The position numbers and the translations under genes were made by a program. The notes beneath the pieces are model-generated. The model did not search any database. It worked only from the letters and a program-made list of their open reading frames with translations, and had not been told where the DNA came from. A stretch of DNA of 64,000 nucleotides from DATLFA01 sp035525225. Its GTDB lineage: Bacteria; Actinomycetota; Acidimicrobiia; Acidimicrobiales; WLNW01. The stretch spans positions 34,994 through 98,993 of the forward strand of contig DATLFA010000051.1 in NCBI GenBank assembly GCA_035525225.1, given 5' to 3'. Below are positions 1 through 8,307 of the stretch, in pieces (the first letter of the stretch is position 1; each line of letters starts with the position of its first letter).

Positions 1-1
1 A

Positions 2-1003
2 GGGCGGGGCGGCGAGTCCTGGCACGAACGCATCTTTCGTGAAGAGCTCGCGCATGTCGAAGCGCCGACCGCGTTCATCTCGGCGACCATCGCAATGCTC
101 GGGCCGACCCTGATGCGTCACGGCAGCGACGAGCAGCGCCGCGAGTACCTACCCCGCCTGCTCTCCGGCGACGACGCGTGGTGTCAGCTCTTCAGTGAGC
201 CCGGCGCCGGCAGCGACCTCGCCGGTCTGGCGTGCCGAGCCGACCGCGACGGTGACCAATTCATCGTCAACGGGCAGAAGGTGTGGAACTCGGCGGCGCA
301 GTTCTGCGACCGCGGCATGCTCCTCGTGCGCACCGATCCCGATGTGCCCAAGCATCACGGCATCACCTTCCTGCTCGTCGACATGGACAGCCCCGGAGTT
401 GAGGTGCGTCCACTGGTACAAGCCACGGGCTCGGCGCATTTCAACGAAGTGTTCCTCTCCGATGTCACGGTCCCCGTGAGGCGGGTCCTGGGCGAGATTG
501 ACGAAGGTTGGGCGCCGGCGCGCACTGTGCTGTCCAACGAGTCGGCGTTCATCGGTGGAGGGGGTGGTGGCGGCAACATCAACGAGAAGCTGGTGATGCT
601 GGCGCGAGCGTTCGGAGCCATCGACGAACCGACCGTCAGGCAGGACCTCGCCCGTCACTACACCCGTGAGCGGCTACTCGCGATCATGGGCGAGCAGATC
701 CTCGCGGCGGTGCGCCAGCGCAAGGCGCCGCCGATGGATCCGTCGATACTCAAGCTCTTCGTCGCCGAGAATCGCGTGTTGTCGGGAAACCTGGCGATGG
801 CCATGGCCGGCCCCGCCGCGTTGGTCGCGACCGATGAGCGCAGCGCGTGGATGCAAGCCGAGCTGGTCGGGCGCTACGGCATCTCGATCGGTGGTGGTAC
901 GAACGAAGTGCAGCGCAACAATCTTGCCGAGCGCGCGCTGGGCCTACCGCGCGAGCCATCGGTCGACCGCGAAGTCCGCTGGCGCGAGATACGCCGCAGC
1001 TGA
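2..1003 (+). CDS. Acyl-CoA dehydrogenase, C-terminal part (start lies before the window)
   Basis: FAD-dependent alpha,beta-dehydrogenation of an acyl-CoA, as in beta-oxidation. The frame is open from base 2, so 333 residues are visible and the N-terminal helical domain is partly cut off. Visible residues about 64-75 carry the family signature LFSEPGAGSDL, and the C-terminus has GGTNEVQRN...LAERALGLPR, the usual end of the C-terminal FAD-contacting domain. A run of glycines follows FIGG near visible residue 183; the frame stays open through it. The stop overlaps the start of the next gene (ATGA), so translation is probably coupled. Family call is firm; the substrate is unknown. Confidence 0.93.
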   Translation, partial: GRGGESWHERIFREELAHVEAPTAFISATIAMLGPTLMRHGSDEQRREYLPRLLSGDDAWCQLFSEPGAGSDLAGLACRADRDGDQFIVNGQKVWNSAAQFCDRGMLLVRTDPDVPKHHGITFLLVDMDSPGVEVRPLVQATGSAHFNEVFLSDVTVPVRRVLGEIDEGWAPARTVLSNESAFIGGGGGGGNINEKLVMLARAFGAIDEPTVRQDLARHYTRERLLAIMGEQILAAVRQRKAPPMDPSILKLFVAENRVLSGNLAMAMAGPAALVATDERSAWMQAELVGRYGISIGGGTNEVQRNNLAERALGLPREPSVDREVRWREIRRS

Positions 1004-1905
1004 TGGCAAAGAGCTCCGCTCTGAAGGGCACCTCGGGCCCTAGCTCCGCACCGTCGAGCACGTTCAACGGTGCCGCAGTGCGCCGCGCCGTGCACGTCCG
1101 GTACGAACGCCCGCCGATACTCGACGACAACTGGGCGTTGAAGCTCATCGATCGCAAGTCGCAGCTTCTGGTTCGCTGCCCGCCGCTGTACCGCAAGTTC
1201 CTCGCGCCACAACAACTTCGTGCGAAGGCTTTGTTCGCGTACTCGATCTCGAACCTGCGCCTCGCCGAAGAGTTGGTCGAGCAGGGCCTCGCGACGGGCA
1301 CCGATCAATACCTGTTGCTGGGCGCGGGTCTCGACAGCTTCGGCGTGCGGCGCGGTGATCTGTCCGGCCGCCTGCGGGTGTACGAGCTCGATCACCCCGT
1401 CCCGCAGGCAGTCAAGCGGGCCCGTATCGTGCGGGCTCGCGGTTCGGTGCCCACCAACGTCGAGCTCGTGCCCATCGACTTCGAAAAGACCACCATCGCG
1501 CGGGCGTTGACAGCGTCGAGTCACGATCCGCGCAGGCCGTCGACGGTGTCGTGGCTCAACACGATCGCGTATCTCACGGTCGACGCGACGGTGGGTTCAT
1601 TGCGCGGACTCGGCGAGGTCACCGCGCCGGGTAGCCGGCTGATCTTCAACTATCCGCCAACGGCTCGCCTCGCCCCCGAGTCCGAGGCTGCACTCGCCGC
1701 GGTTCGAGCGTCGGTCGCTCGCAAAGGCGAACCGTTTCGCGCGACCTTCGAACCGCACGAGATGGAGCACCACGTGTCCGATGCCGGGTTCACGGTCGAA
1801 GCACACCTGACCGAAGCCGATCTCGACGCCCGGTTCTTCACCGGTCGTGCCGATGACCTGCGACCCACGTTGCCCGCGCGTACCATCGTCGCGCGACGCG
1901 TCTGA
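1003..1905 (+). CDS. SAM-dependent methyltransferase of the leucine carboxyl methyltransferase-like (PF04072) family
   Basis: A 300-residue class I methyltransferase. The SAM-binding motif GAGLDS is at residues 107-112 and YELDHP, the usual acidic strand-2 motif, is near 126-131. The ATG at 1003 overlaps the acyl-CoA dehydrogenase stop and is preferred to an in-frame ATG at 847 that would lie deep inside that gene. The first 20 residues are Ser/Ala/Gly-rich and include a copy of the short repeat described at 1015. Members of this family in actinobacteria are mostly of unknown substrate, so only methyl transfer is claimed. Confidence 0.85.
   Translation: MAKSSALKGTSGPSSAPSSTFNGAAVRRAVHVRYERPPILDDNWALKLIDRKSQLLVRCPPLYRKFLAPQQLRAKALFAYSISNLRLAEELVEQGLATGTDQYLLLGAGLDSFGVRRGDLSGRLRVYELDHPVPQAVKRARIVRARGSVPTNVELVPIDFEKTTIARALTASSHDPRRPSTVSWLNTIAYLTVDATVGSLRGLGEVTAPGSRLIFNYPPTARLAPESEAALAAVRASVARKGEPFRATFEPHEMEHHVSDAGFTVEAHLTEADLDARFFTGRADDLRPTLPARTIVARRV
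1015..1041 (+). repeat. Divergent copy of the short palindromic GCTCG-core repeat
   Basis: TCCGCTCTGA here is shared with the copy at 58425, followed by AGGGC-ACCTCGG-GCCCT, a 5-bp stem with a variant loop. It lies inside the N-terminal codons of the methyltransferase and encodes part of its Ser/Gly-rich leader. It is the most diverged of the six copies noted in this window. Confidence 0.35.
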
Positions 1906-1915
1906 TCGTTCGGCC

Positions 1916-2740
1916 ATGGCGCAACTCTGCTTCAACACGTTCAATCGATCGGCCTACTTCGGTGTGGATCCCGACCTTCCCGCGCAGATCGATGCCGCCG
2001 GCGCCGCCGGCTATCGCCTTTTCGGCCCCGACACGTATTCGCTCGACGCCTGGCTATCGGACGGGCGTCCGGTAAGCGAGCTCGCCCGCATGCTCGACGC
2101 CCGGGGCATGCAATGTTGGGAGATGGCCGCGCTGAACCTCGCTGAGCGCGAGGAGACACTTGCCGCTGCGCATCACGTCGCCGAGTTGGCCGCGGTACTG
2201 CGGCCGCGGTGGATTCTGACCAACGTAGGAGCGCCGGTGGATCTCGAGTTGTGCGACACATTTGCGATGGTGTGCGACGTACTCGCGACAGTGGGAGCGC
2301 GTCCCGCGATCGAGTACCTACCGTTCACCCCGGCCAACTCGATCGCGACGACCAAGGTGCTCATCGACCACGTCGGCGTCGAGCGAGCGAAGATCCTCTT
2401 CGACACGTGGCATCACTTTCGCGGGCCCGACAGCTATGCCGAACTCGAGGCGGCCGCGGTGGATCTCGTCGCGTACATTCAGTTCGACGACGCGCGCCCG
2501 ATGATCGGCGACGATCTGGTGTCCGAGACCATCTACCGGCGCACGTTCCCCGGCGAAGGCGAATTCGATCTCGACGGATATTGCGATCGCATCAAGGCAA
2601 AGGGTTGGGACGGCGTCGTCAGCGTGGAGATCCTCGACCAGGAATGGCGGGACGGCTCGGCAGGATCGTTACACGAGTTCGCGCAGCGCACCTACGAGTC
2701 GTCGGCGCGCTACTGGACCATCACGGAAGGCGAAGTATGA
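1916..2740 (+). CDS. Sugar phosphate isomerase/epimerase-like TIM-barrel protein (AP endonuclease 2 family)
   Basis: A 274-residue xylose-isomerase-like TIM barrel. Likely metal or substrate ligands are E133 (AIEY), D163-W165-H166 (LFDTWHHF), the Asp pair in IQFDDA near 191-196 and the Glu of SVEIL near 244. The ATG at 1916 is chosen over an upstream ATG at 1847 that falls within the methyltransferase. Its stop overlaps the next start as ATGA. A paralogue at 38243-39085 keeps the DTWH motif. In catabolic clusters such proteins are isomerases, epimerases or dehydratases; the substrate cannot be read from sequence. Confidence 0.8.
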   Translation: MAQLCFNTFNRSAYFGVDPDLPAQIDAAGAAGYRLFGPDTYSLDAWLSDGRPVSELARMLDARGMQCWEMAALNLAEREETLAAAHHVAELAAVLRPRWILTNVGAPVDLELCDTFAMVCDVLATVGARPAIEYLPFTPANSIATTKVLIDHVGVERAKILFDTWHHFRGPDSYAELEAAAVDLVAYIQFDDARPMIGDDLVSETIYRRTFPGEGEFDLDGYCDRIKAKGWDGVVSVEILDQEWRDGSAGSLHEFAQRTYESSARYWTITEGEV

Positions 2741-3696
2741 ACGTCGACGAGCTCATCGATCGAGAGGTTGCCGCGGCACTGGTCGCGACCGGCTACGGGT
2801 CGGTCGTCTATCCCCTCGACCCAGAGGGCGTGCCGGCGTTCCGCGCGAATCGGGTCGCGGTCGTGGTGCCGCTCGATCCTGCGTCCACGATCGCGATCCA
2901 TGACGTCGCGGTGCCGGGCCCGCCAGGAGACCCCGATGTCATCGTGCGCGTCTATTCACCGCCCGCGAGCACCGAGCCGCGGCCGTGCTGCTATTGGATC
3001 CACGGCGGTGGCTACATCTTCGGCGACATCAATATGAGCGATCTGCGTTGTGTCCAGACCGCCGAGTCACTGGACTGTGTCGTGGTGTCCGTCGACTACC
3101 GACTTGCCCCCGAGTCACCGTTTCCCGCGCCACTCGATGACTGCTACGCCGGTTTGGCGTGGACCGCGGCACACGCTGCCGACTTGGGCATCGATCGGCA
3201 ACGCATCGTGATCGTGGGGCAGAGCGCCGGCGGGGGTCTGGCCGCGGCGCTCGCGCTACTCGCGCGCGATCGGGGCGAGATCCCGGTGTCGTACCAACTG
3301 CTCATCTACCCGATGATCGACGATCGCAACGCGACGACGTCCAGCGAGCTCGTCACCAAGGTGTGGACGCGTGAGGCCAATCTGCTCGGCTGGCGCTGCT
3401 ATCTCGGCCACGAGCCCGGCATCGATGGAGTGTCGCCCTATGCCGCGCCCGCACGGGCCGAGGATCTACGGGGCCTGCCTCCGGCGTTCATCGGTGTCGG
3501 CACGCTCGACGTGTTCCGCGACGAGAACATCACCTACGCGCAGCGGCTGCTCGCCGCCGGCGTGCCGACCGAGCTCCACGTCTATCCCGGCGCCCCCCAC
3601 GGCTTCGAGGGCCTCGCACCGCAGGCCGCGGTGTCGCAGCAATTCTCCCGCGACATCGCCGATGCGCTGCGTCGGGCGATGTACCCCCGTTGGTAG
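2737..3696 (+). CDS. Alpha/beta-hydrolase, hormone-sensitive-lipase-type esterase
   Basis: A 319-residue carboxylesterase of the HSL (alpha/beta-hydrolase fold-3) family. The oxyanion motif HGGG is at residues 89-92, the nucleophile S163 lies in GQSAGG, the probable acid D258 in GTLDVFRDE and the catalytic H288 in APHGF. All parts of the triad are present and the length is normal. The ATG overlaps the previous stop, so the gene is translationally coupled to the isomerase. It probably hydrolyses an ester or lactone in the same pathway; no signal peptide is seen, so it should be cytoplasmic. Confidence 0.9.
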   Translation: MNVDELIDREVAAALVATGYGSVVYPLDPEGVPAFRANRVAVVVPLDPASTIAIHDVAVPGPPGDPDVIVRVYSPPASTEPRPCCYWIHGGGYIFGDINMSDLRCVQTAESLDCVVVSVDYRLAPESPFPAPLDDCYAGLAWTAAHAADLGIDRQRIVIVGQSAGGGLAAALALLARDRGEIPVSYQLLIYPMIDDRNATTSSELVTKVWTREANLLGWRCYLGHEPGIDGVSPYAAPARAEDLRGLPPAFIGVGTLDVFRDENITYAQRLLAAGVPTELHVYPGAPHGFEGLAPQAAVSQQFSRDIADALRRAMYPRW

Positions 3697-3742
3697 CATC
3701 GCACGAAGGCCTCCGTCAGGCGGGAGCCGTGAGGGGAAGACC

Positions 3743-5434
3743 ATGAACGAGAGCGGCCTCTTGATTCGCGGCGGCCACGTCGTCGACGGCACCGGCAGCG
3801 AGCCCCGCCGCGCCGACGTGCGGGTGCAGTCCGGACGCATCGTCGAAATTGGCCTCGACGTGAAGCGTGACGGTGAGGAGATCTTCGACGCCGACGGTGC
3901 CATCGTGGCGCCCGGCTTCATCGACACGCACGCGCACACCGATCCGCAGGTGTTCTGGGACCCCACCGTCGACCCTGATCCGCTGCACGGCGTCACGACC
4001 ATGCTCGTCGGCAACTGCAGCCTGTCGCTGTATCCCGCGTCGCCGTCGACGCGAGGCGACATCTCCGATCTGTTCGCGTATATCGAAGACGTTCCGCGCC
4101 ACCTCTTCGACGATTGCGTGCCGTGGACGTGGTCCGACTACGCCGGCTACCGCGACACCGTCAACGCCACGGGCGCCGCGTTGAACTTCGCCGCACTCGT
4201 CGGCCACAGTCCTATCCGACTTGCAGTGATGGGCGCCGACGCGTGGACGCGCGTCGCGACGCCAACCGAGTGCGCCGCGATGGCGCGGATTCTCGACGAC
4301 GCCATGCGCGCCGGGGCGTGGGGACTGTCGACGTCGTTCCTCGACGTCGACGCGCACGGTCGACCAGTGCCGTCACGCGCGGCCGACGGAGCCGAGTTCG
4401 ACGCGCTCCTCGATGCACTGGGCTCGCACCGACGAGGCCTCGTCGAGTTCGTCCCCGGACTGCTCAGCCCCGACCCTGAGATCGCCGTCGAAGAGTTGGC
4501 TCGTCGATGCGGCGCACGCCACATCCCGCTCACGTGGACGGGCTTCGCCCATTCGAGCACGCCGGGTTACACGCAACGCTGGCTCGACTTGGCGCGACGG
4601 CTCCATGACGAAGGCATCCGCTTCTACCCTCAGCTCTCGCCGCGTACCGTCGACTTCCGGCTCAACTGGGATTCGTCGATGATGTTCATGTCGATGCCCG
4701 AAGGTTGGCATCGTGTCGTCGCCGCCCGCGGTGCCGACAAGGCGGCGACCCTGCAAGACCCTGCATGGCGCCAGACGGCACGCGACGAATGGGACCGCAC
4801 CGAGAAGGCGATGTTCCCTCACCGCCGCACCGAACTGGTGCGCTTCGTAGAGGTCTTCGGGGCCGAGAGCGAGCAATGGCTCGGGCGGAGCCTCGCCGAC
4901 CTCGTCGCTGCGCGCGGCGGACATCCTTCCGATGTCTTTGCCGACTTTGTGCTGGCCAACGAGTGCCGCCCGGGCGTCGTCGCGGTCGGCATGGCGAATG
5001 CCGACATCGATGGCGTTGCCCGTACCTTCGCCGATCCCAACGTGTTGATCAGCTCGTCCGATGCCGGGGCGCACATGAACATGTTGTGCGCATCGGGCGA
5101 CACCACGTTGGTGTTGACACGCCACGTTCGTGAGCGCGGCGACTTCACCCTCGAAGAGGCCATCTACCAGTTGACGGGGCGTCAGGCCGAGGTCTTCGGC
5201 TTCAACGGCCGGGGCAAGATCGCGGTCGGCAACGTTGCCGACCTCACCGTGTTCGCCCTCGACGAATTGCACTACGACAACGACGAGTTCGTCTACGACC
5301 TGCCCGGCGGCGGGTCCCGCTTGCGCCGCCCCGAAGGCGGCTACCGATCCACCTTCGTCAACGGTGTCGCCGTGCAGTTCGATGGCAAGAGCACCGGGGC
5401 GCTACCCGGTCGCGTCATCGGCTCTGACGAATAA
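3743..5434 (+). CDS. N-acyl-D-amino-acid deacylase-like amidohydrolase (COG3653 type)
   Basis: A 563-residue metal-dependent hydrolase of the D-aminoacylase group. It has the usual N-terminal beta-sandwich start (LIRGGHVVDGTG), the metal motif with H63 and H65 (DTHAHTD, where paralogues have HTHYD), C92 in GNC and a SSDAGAH motif bearing the catalytic Asp. The ATG at 3743 follows a GGGGAAG ribosome site. It is one of four paralogues here (also 30187, 50393, 56727). The name is inherited from D-aminoacylases; a C-N or other hydrolytic step on a catabolic intermediate is more likely given the neighbours. Confidence 0.85.
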   Translation: MNESGLLIRGGHVVDGTGSEPRRADVRVQSGRIVEIGLDVKRDGEEIFDADGAIVAPGFIDTHAHTDPQVFWDPTVDPDPLHGVTTMLVGNCSLSLYPASPSTRGDISDLFAYIEDVPRHLFDDCVPWTWSDYAGYRDTVNATGAALNFAALVGHSPIRLAVMGADAWTRVATPTECAAMARILDDAMRAGAWGLSTSFLDVDAHGRPVPSRAADGAEFDALLDALGSHRRGLVEFVPGLLSPDPEIAVEELARRCGARHIPLTWTGFAHSSTPGYTQRWLDLARRLHDEGIRFYPQLSPRTVDFRLNWDSSMMFMSMPEGWHRVVAARGADKAATLQDPAWRQTARDEWDRTEKAMFPHRRTELVRFVEVFGAESEQWLGRSLADLVAARGGHPSDVFADFVLANECRPGVVAVGMANADIDGVARTFADPNVLISSSDAGAHMNMLCASGDTTLVLTRHVRERGDFTLEEAIYQLTGRQAEVFGFNGRGKIAVGNVADLTVFALDELHYDNDEFVYDLPGGGSRLRRPEGGYRSTFVNGVAVQFDGKSTGALPGRVIGSDE

Positions 5435-5452
5435 CACAAGCGGGGGAACACC

Positions 5453-6259
5453 ATGAAGGTCGCCGTCGATGTCGCGGCGCGCGAAGGCATCGCGCTCGTC
5501 GAGCTCAATGATCCCGCCAAGTACAACGCCCTGACGTCGGGCATGGTCCGTGAGCTCACCGAGACATTCGCGACGCTACGGGTCGACCGGTCGGTACGCG
5601 TCGTCGTGCTCGCCGGCCGAGGCAAGGGTTTCTGCGCCGGCGCCAACATGAGCGGCAGCGACGAGATCCCCGAGTTCGCCCGGGATCGTGGGCCGGTTGG
5701 CTTCATTCAGGTCTTGCAAGAGCAACTGGCCGACCTGGTGCTCGCGATCCACGAGCTACCGCAACCGGTCATCGCGGCGGTGCACGGTGCGGCGGTCGGA
5801 GGTGGCCTCGCGCTCGCGTTGGCCTGCGACCTGCGAATCGCCAGCGACGACGCGTACTTCGCCGCCCATTTCATCCGTGTCGGACTGTCGTCGTGCGATG
5901 TCGGCACCAGCTACACGTTGCCGCGCATCGTCAGCCCGACGATCGCCGCCGAGTTGATGCTCACCGGCCGTCGTTTCGCCGCCGACGAAGCATCGCGAAT
6001 CGGCTTGCTCAATCGCGTCGTGCCTCGAGATCAGCTGCACGGCGCCGCGTTCGAACTCGGCGAAGGCATCACCGCCAACAGCGAGTTCGGTGTCTACATG
6101 ACCAAGCTCGGCCTATGGGCCAATCTCGACGCGCCCAGTCTTCGCCACGCCATACAACTCGAGAATCGCACGCAGGTGCTCGGCACTTTCACGGGCAACA
6201 TGCGCGAGGCGGCGCAAGCCTTCGTGGAAAAGCGCCGGCCCGTCTGGAAACAGATGTAG
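5453..6259 (+). CDS. Enoyl-CoA hydratase/isomerase (crotonase) family protein lacking the two hydratase glutamates
   Basis: A 268-residue crotonase. The oxyanion-hole segments GFCAGA and GAAVGGGLA are present. At the positions of the two catalytic glutamates of rat enoyl-CoA hydratase (GGGxE and xPE) this protein has GGGLA and HFIRVG, so both glutamates are absent. It therefore probably acts as an isomerase, hydrolase or lyase of the superfamily rather than a hydratase. The same FIR(V/T)G pattern is found in the paralogue at 25803. Its ATG is preceded by GGGGGAA and it closes the first operon. Confidence 0.85.
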   Translation: MKVAVDVAAREGIALVELNDPAKYNALTSGMVRELTETFATLRVDRSVRVVVLAGRGKGFCAGANMSGSDEIPEFARDRGPVGFIQVLQEQLADLVLAIHELPQPVIAAVHGAAVGGGLALALACDLRIASDDAYFAAHFIRVGLSSCDVGTSYTLPRIVSPTIAAELMLTGRRFAADEASRIGLLNRVVPRDQLHGAAFELGEGITANSEFGVYMTKLGLWANLDAPSLRHAIQLENRTQVLGTFTGNMREAAQAFVEKRRPVWKQM

Positions 6260-6264
6260 CGGGG

Positions 6265-7389
6265 CTACTCGGCTTCCATCAGTTTGTTGAGGCGCTCCGT
6301 GGTGTCGATCCACTGCTGCACCATGTCGATCACGATATCCCGAGCCGGCCGCACACGATCGATGCTGCCCACGATCTGACCGGCAGGGTGACCGGCGAAG
6401 TCCTTCGAGTGCACGCGGCTGAAGCGGCTGGCCGCTTCGGAATACAAGATGCCCTGCAGCGGCATGGGCAACGGGTCGGGGGCGCCCGGCTGTTCCCACG
6501 CCTCGGTCCACTTGGTGCGCAACTGCCGCGCCGGCTTGCCGGTCATCACGCGTGAGCGGACGAAGTCGCGCGACGACGCCGCAAGCAGATTCTGCGTCGT
6601 CTCGGGGAACATGTCGGCCTCGGTGGTGAGCAACCAGATCGAGCCGAGCCACACCCCCTGAGCGCCGAGCGCCATCGCGGCGGCCATCTGACGCCCATCG
6701 CCGATGCCACCGGCGGCGAGCACCGGCACCTCGGGACCCACTGCGTCGACCACTTGCGGCACGAGGACCATCGTGGAGATCTCGCCGCAATGACCGCCGG
6801 CCTCGGTGCCCTGCGCCACGATCACGTCGACACCGAGTGCGACCTGGCGCTCGGCGTGCTGCTTGGAACCCACCAGCCCGCCCACGAGCAACCCGGCCTC
6901 GTGGCACTGGTCGAGCACATATTTGGGCGGCGGGCCCAACGCGTTGACGACCATCTTGACGCCACCGTGGCTGAGCGTGACCTCGAGCTGTCCCGGGCCT
7001 TCTTCATCGACACCGAGGCCGGCCGCCTTGACGGTGCGTTGCTCGAGGTCTGCGGGCAACGGGGGGATGCCGGCGTCGTCGAGCACTCGCTGCACGAACT
7101 GGCGATGGGCATCGGGGATCATCGCCTTCAGATGTTCGATCGACGCGTCTTGGCCGCCGCCCTTGCCCACGTACTTGACGGGCATGGCGAAGTCGACACC
7201 GTAGGGTCGCCCCTTGACGTGCTCGTCGATCCAGTTGAGCTCGACCTCGAGCCGCTCCGGCTCGTAGGCCAACGCGCCGAGCACCCCAAAGCCGCCGGCG
7301 TTGGTCACCGCAGCGACGACGTCGCGACAGTGGCTGAACGCAAAGATGGGGAACTCGATGCCGAGTCGTTCGCAGATGGGTGTCTTCAT
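6265..7389 (-). CDS. Nitronate monooxygenase / 2-nitropropane dioxygenase family flavoprotein
   Basis: A 374-residue FMN-dependent TIM-barrel enzyme. It contains GTEAGGH, carrying the usual active-site histidine, followed by the phosphate-binding segment VLAAGGIGDGRQM and ALGAQGVWLGS. The ATG at 7389 (MKTPICERLGIEFPIF) matches the family's normal N-terminus, and GGGAGC lies upstream. Related proteins oxidise alkyl nitronates, but in lipid-degradation clusters they can also be enoyl reductases, so the substrate is open. It is convergent with the crotonase (gap of 5 bases) and divergent from the SDR at 7486. Confidence 0.87.
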   Translation of the reverse strand: MKTPICERLGIEFPIFAFSHCRDVVAAVTNAGGFGVLGALAYEPERLEVELNWIDEHVKGRPYGVDFAMPVKYVGKGGGQDASIEHLKAMIPDAHRQFVQRVLDDAGIPPLPADLEQRTVKAAGLGVDEEGPGQLEVTLSHGGVKMVVNALGPPPKYVLDQCHEAGLLVGGLVGSKQHAERQVALGVDVIVAQGTEAGGHCGEISTMVLVPQVVDAVGPEVPVLAAGGIGDGRQMAAAMALGAQGVWLGSIWLLTTEADMFPETTQNLLAASSRDFVRSRVMTGKPARQLRTKWTEAWEQPGAPDPLPMPLQGILYSEAASRFSRVHSKDFAGHPAGQIVGSIDRVRPARDIVIDMVQQWIDTTERLNKLMEAE

Positions 7390-7485
7390 GTGGTGCTCCC
7401 GGGTTTTGAAGGGACCGGCCGCGGCAGTCTCGCACGCCTCGCCAGCAGCGGCAACGACTCGACATACTGGCAACGGGGGTTGGCG

Positions 7486-8271
7486 ATGGAACTCGGACTT
7501 GCAGGCAAGCGGGCGATCATCACGGGCGCATCGAAGGGAATAGGTGCCGCGGTAGCGCGTGAATTCGCCCGTGAGGGCACGCGGGTCGCGTTGATCGCAC
7601 GCGACGAGCAGTCGTTGCGTGACGTCGCCGCAGCGTGTGGAGCGTCGGCGGTCGTCGTTCGCGCCGATCTGGCGCACGCGGATCAACTGGCCGACGCGTT
7701 CGCGTCGTGCATCGAGCAACTCGGTGGCATCGACATCCTCGTGAACAACGCCGGTTCCTCGCCCAACGGCACCATCGAACAGGTCACTGACGACCAGTGG
7801 GCCGAGTCGTTCCACCTCAAGCTGATGGGCTACGTGCGCGGCATGCGTGCAGTGATTCCCTCGATGCGGGCGCAACACTACGGCCGAATCGTCAACATCG
7901 GAGGCGTCGCCAGCGTGCATGCCAGCGCTGGGTACGCACTGGCCGCCTACAACGCGGCGATCGTGCACCTGACCCGTTCGACCGCCGAGCACGTAGGCCC
8001 CGACGGGATCACCGTGACGACGCTGCATCCCGGACCGACGCTCACCGATCGACTGCGCACGATGTTTCAGGCAGGCGCGTCGGCTCGGGGCCTGAGCGTC
8101 GAAGAGTTCGGCGAGCGGGTCGTCGCGCAGGGCCTGCCGCTGCGCCGCCTCGGCACCCCCGAAGAGATCGCCAAGGTGATCGTGTTCATGACATCGGACG
8201 TCGCATCGTGGATGACGGGTGCCGGGTTGCTCGTCGACGGCGGCGCGGCCAAGGGCAACGTCACGCAGTAG
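7486..8271 (+). CDS. SDR-fold oxidoreductase with atypical active site
   Basis: A 261-residue SDR. The NAD(P) motif TGASKGIG (residues 13-20), NNAG (87-90) and the C-terminal LLVDGG are intact. The catalytic Ser-Tyr-x-x-x-Lys is not: the serine region reads NIGGVAS (137-143) and the YxxxK region reads YALAAYNAAI, with L152 and N156 at the Tyr and Lys positions. A subgroup of actinobacterial SDRs with Asn-Ala-Ala at this place is known to me, but its chemistry is not. ATG at 7486 follows ACGGGGGT. An upstream in-frame extension is antisense to the nitronate monooxygenase gene and is rejected. Confidence 0.87.
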   Translation: MELGLAGKRAIITGASKGIGAAVAREFAREGTRVALIARDEQSLRDVAAACGASAVVVRADLAHADQLADAFASCIEQLGGIDILVNNAGSSPNGTIEQVTDDQWAESFHLKLMGYVRGMRAVIPSMRAQHYGRIVNIGGVASVHASAGYALAAYNAAIVHLTRSTAEHVGPDGITVTTLHPGPTLTDRLRTMFQAGASARGLSVEEFGERVVAQGLPLRRLGTPEEIAKVIVFMTSDVASWMTGAGLLVDGGAAKGNVTQ

Positions 8272-8276
8272 AGGCG

Positions 8277-8304
8277 GGCGATCGACGCAAACTGCGTGAT
8301 CGCC
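8277..8304. terminator. Hairpin between convergent genes, probable bidirectional terminator
   Basis: GGCGATC (8277-8283), one unpaired G, ACGCA, loop AAC, TGCGT, then GATCGCC (8298-8304): a 12-bp stem with a single bulge. It fills the 36-base gap between the SDR stop (8271) and the kinase stop (8308). No U-tract follows on either side, which is common for actinobacterial terminators. Confidence 0.6.
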
Positions 8305-8307
8305 TGG

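Noticed and set aside
540..585. Glycine run in the acyl-CoA dehydrogenase as a sign of frameshift or repeat expansion
   Set aside because: The frame is open on both sides with correct family motifs, so it is a normal though long glycine loop.
4882..4900. GGCTC-GGGCG-GAGCC hairpin inside the COG3653 gene as another repeat copy
   Set aside because: The loop and order differ from the GCTCG core and the flanks do not match; it lies mid-gene.
6754..7485. Long in-frame N-terminal extension of the SDR at 7486
   Set aside because: It is antisense to the nitronate monooxygenase, has no family character, and the SDR domain starts exactly at the ATG at 7486.
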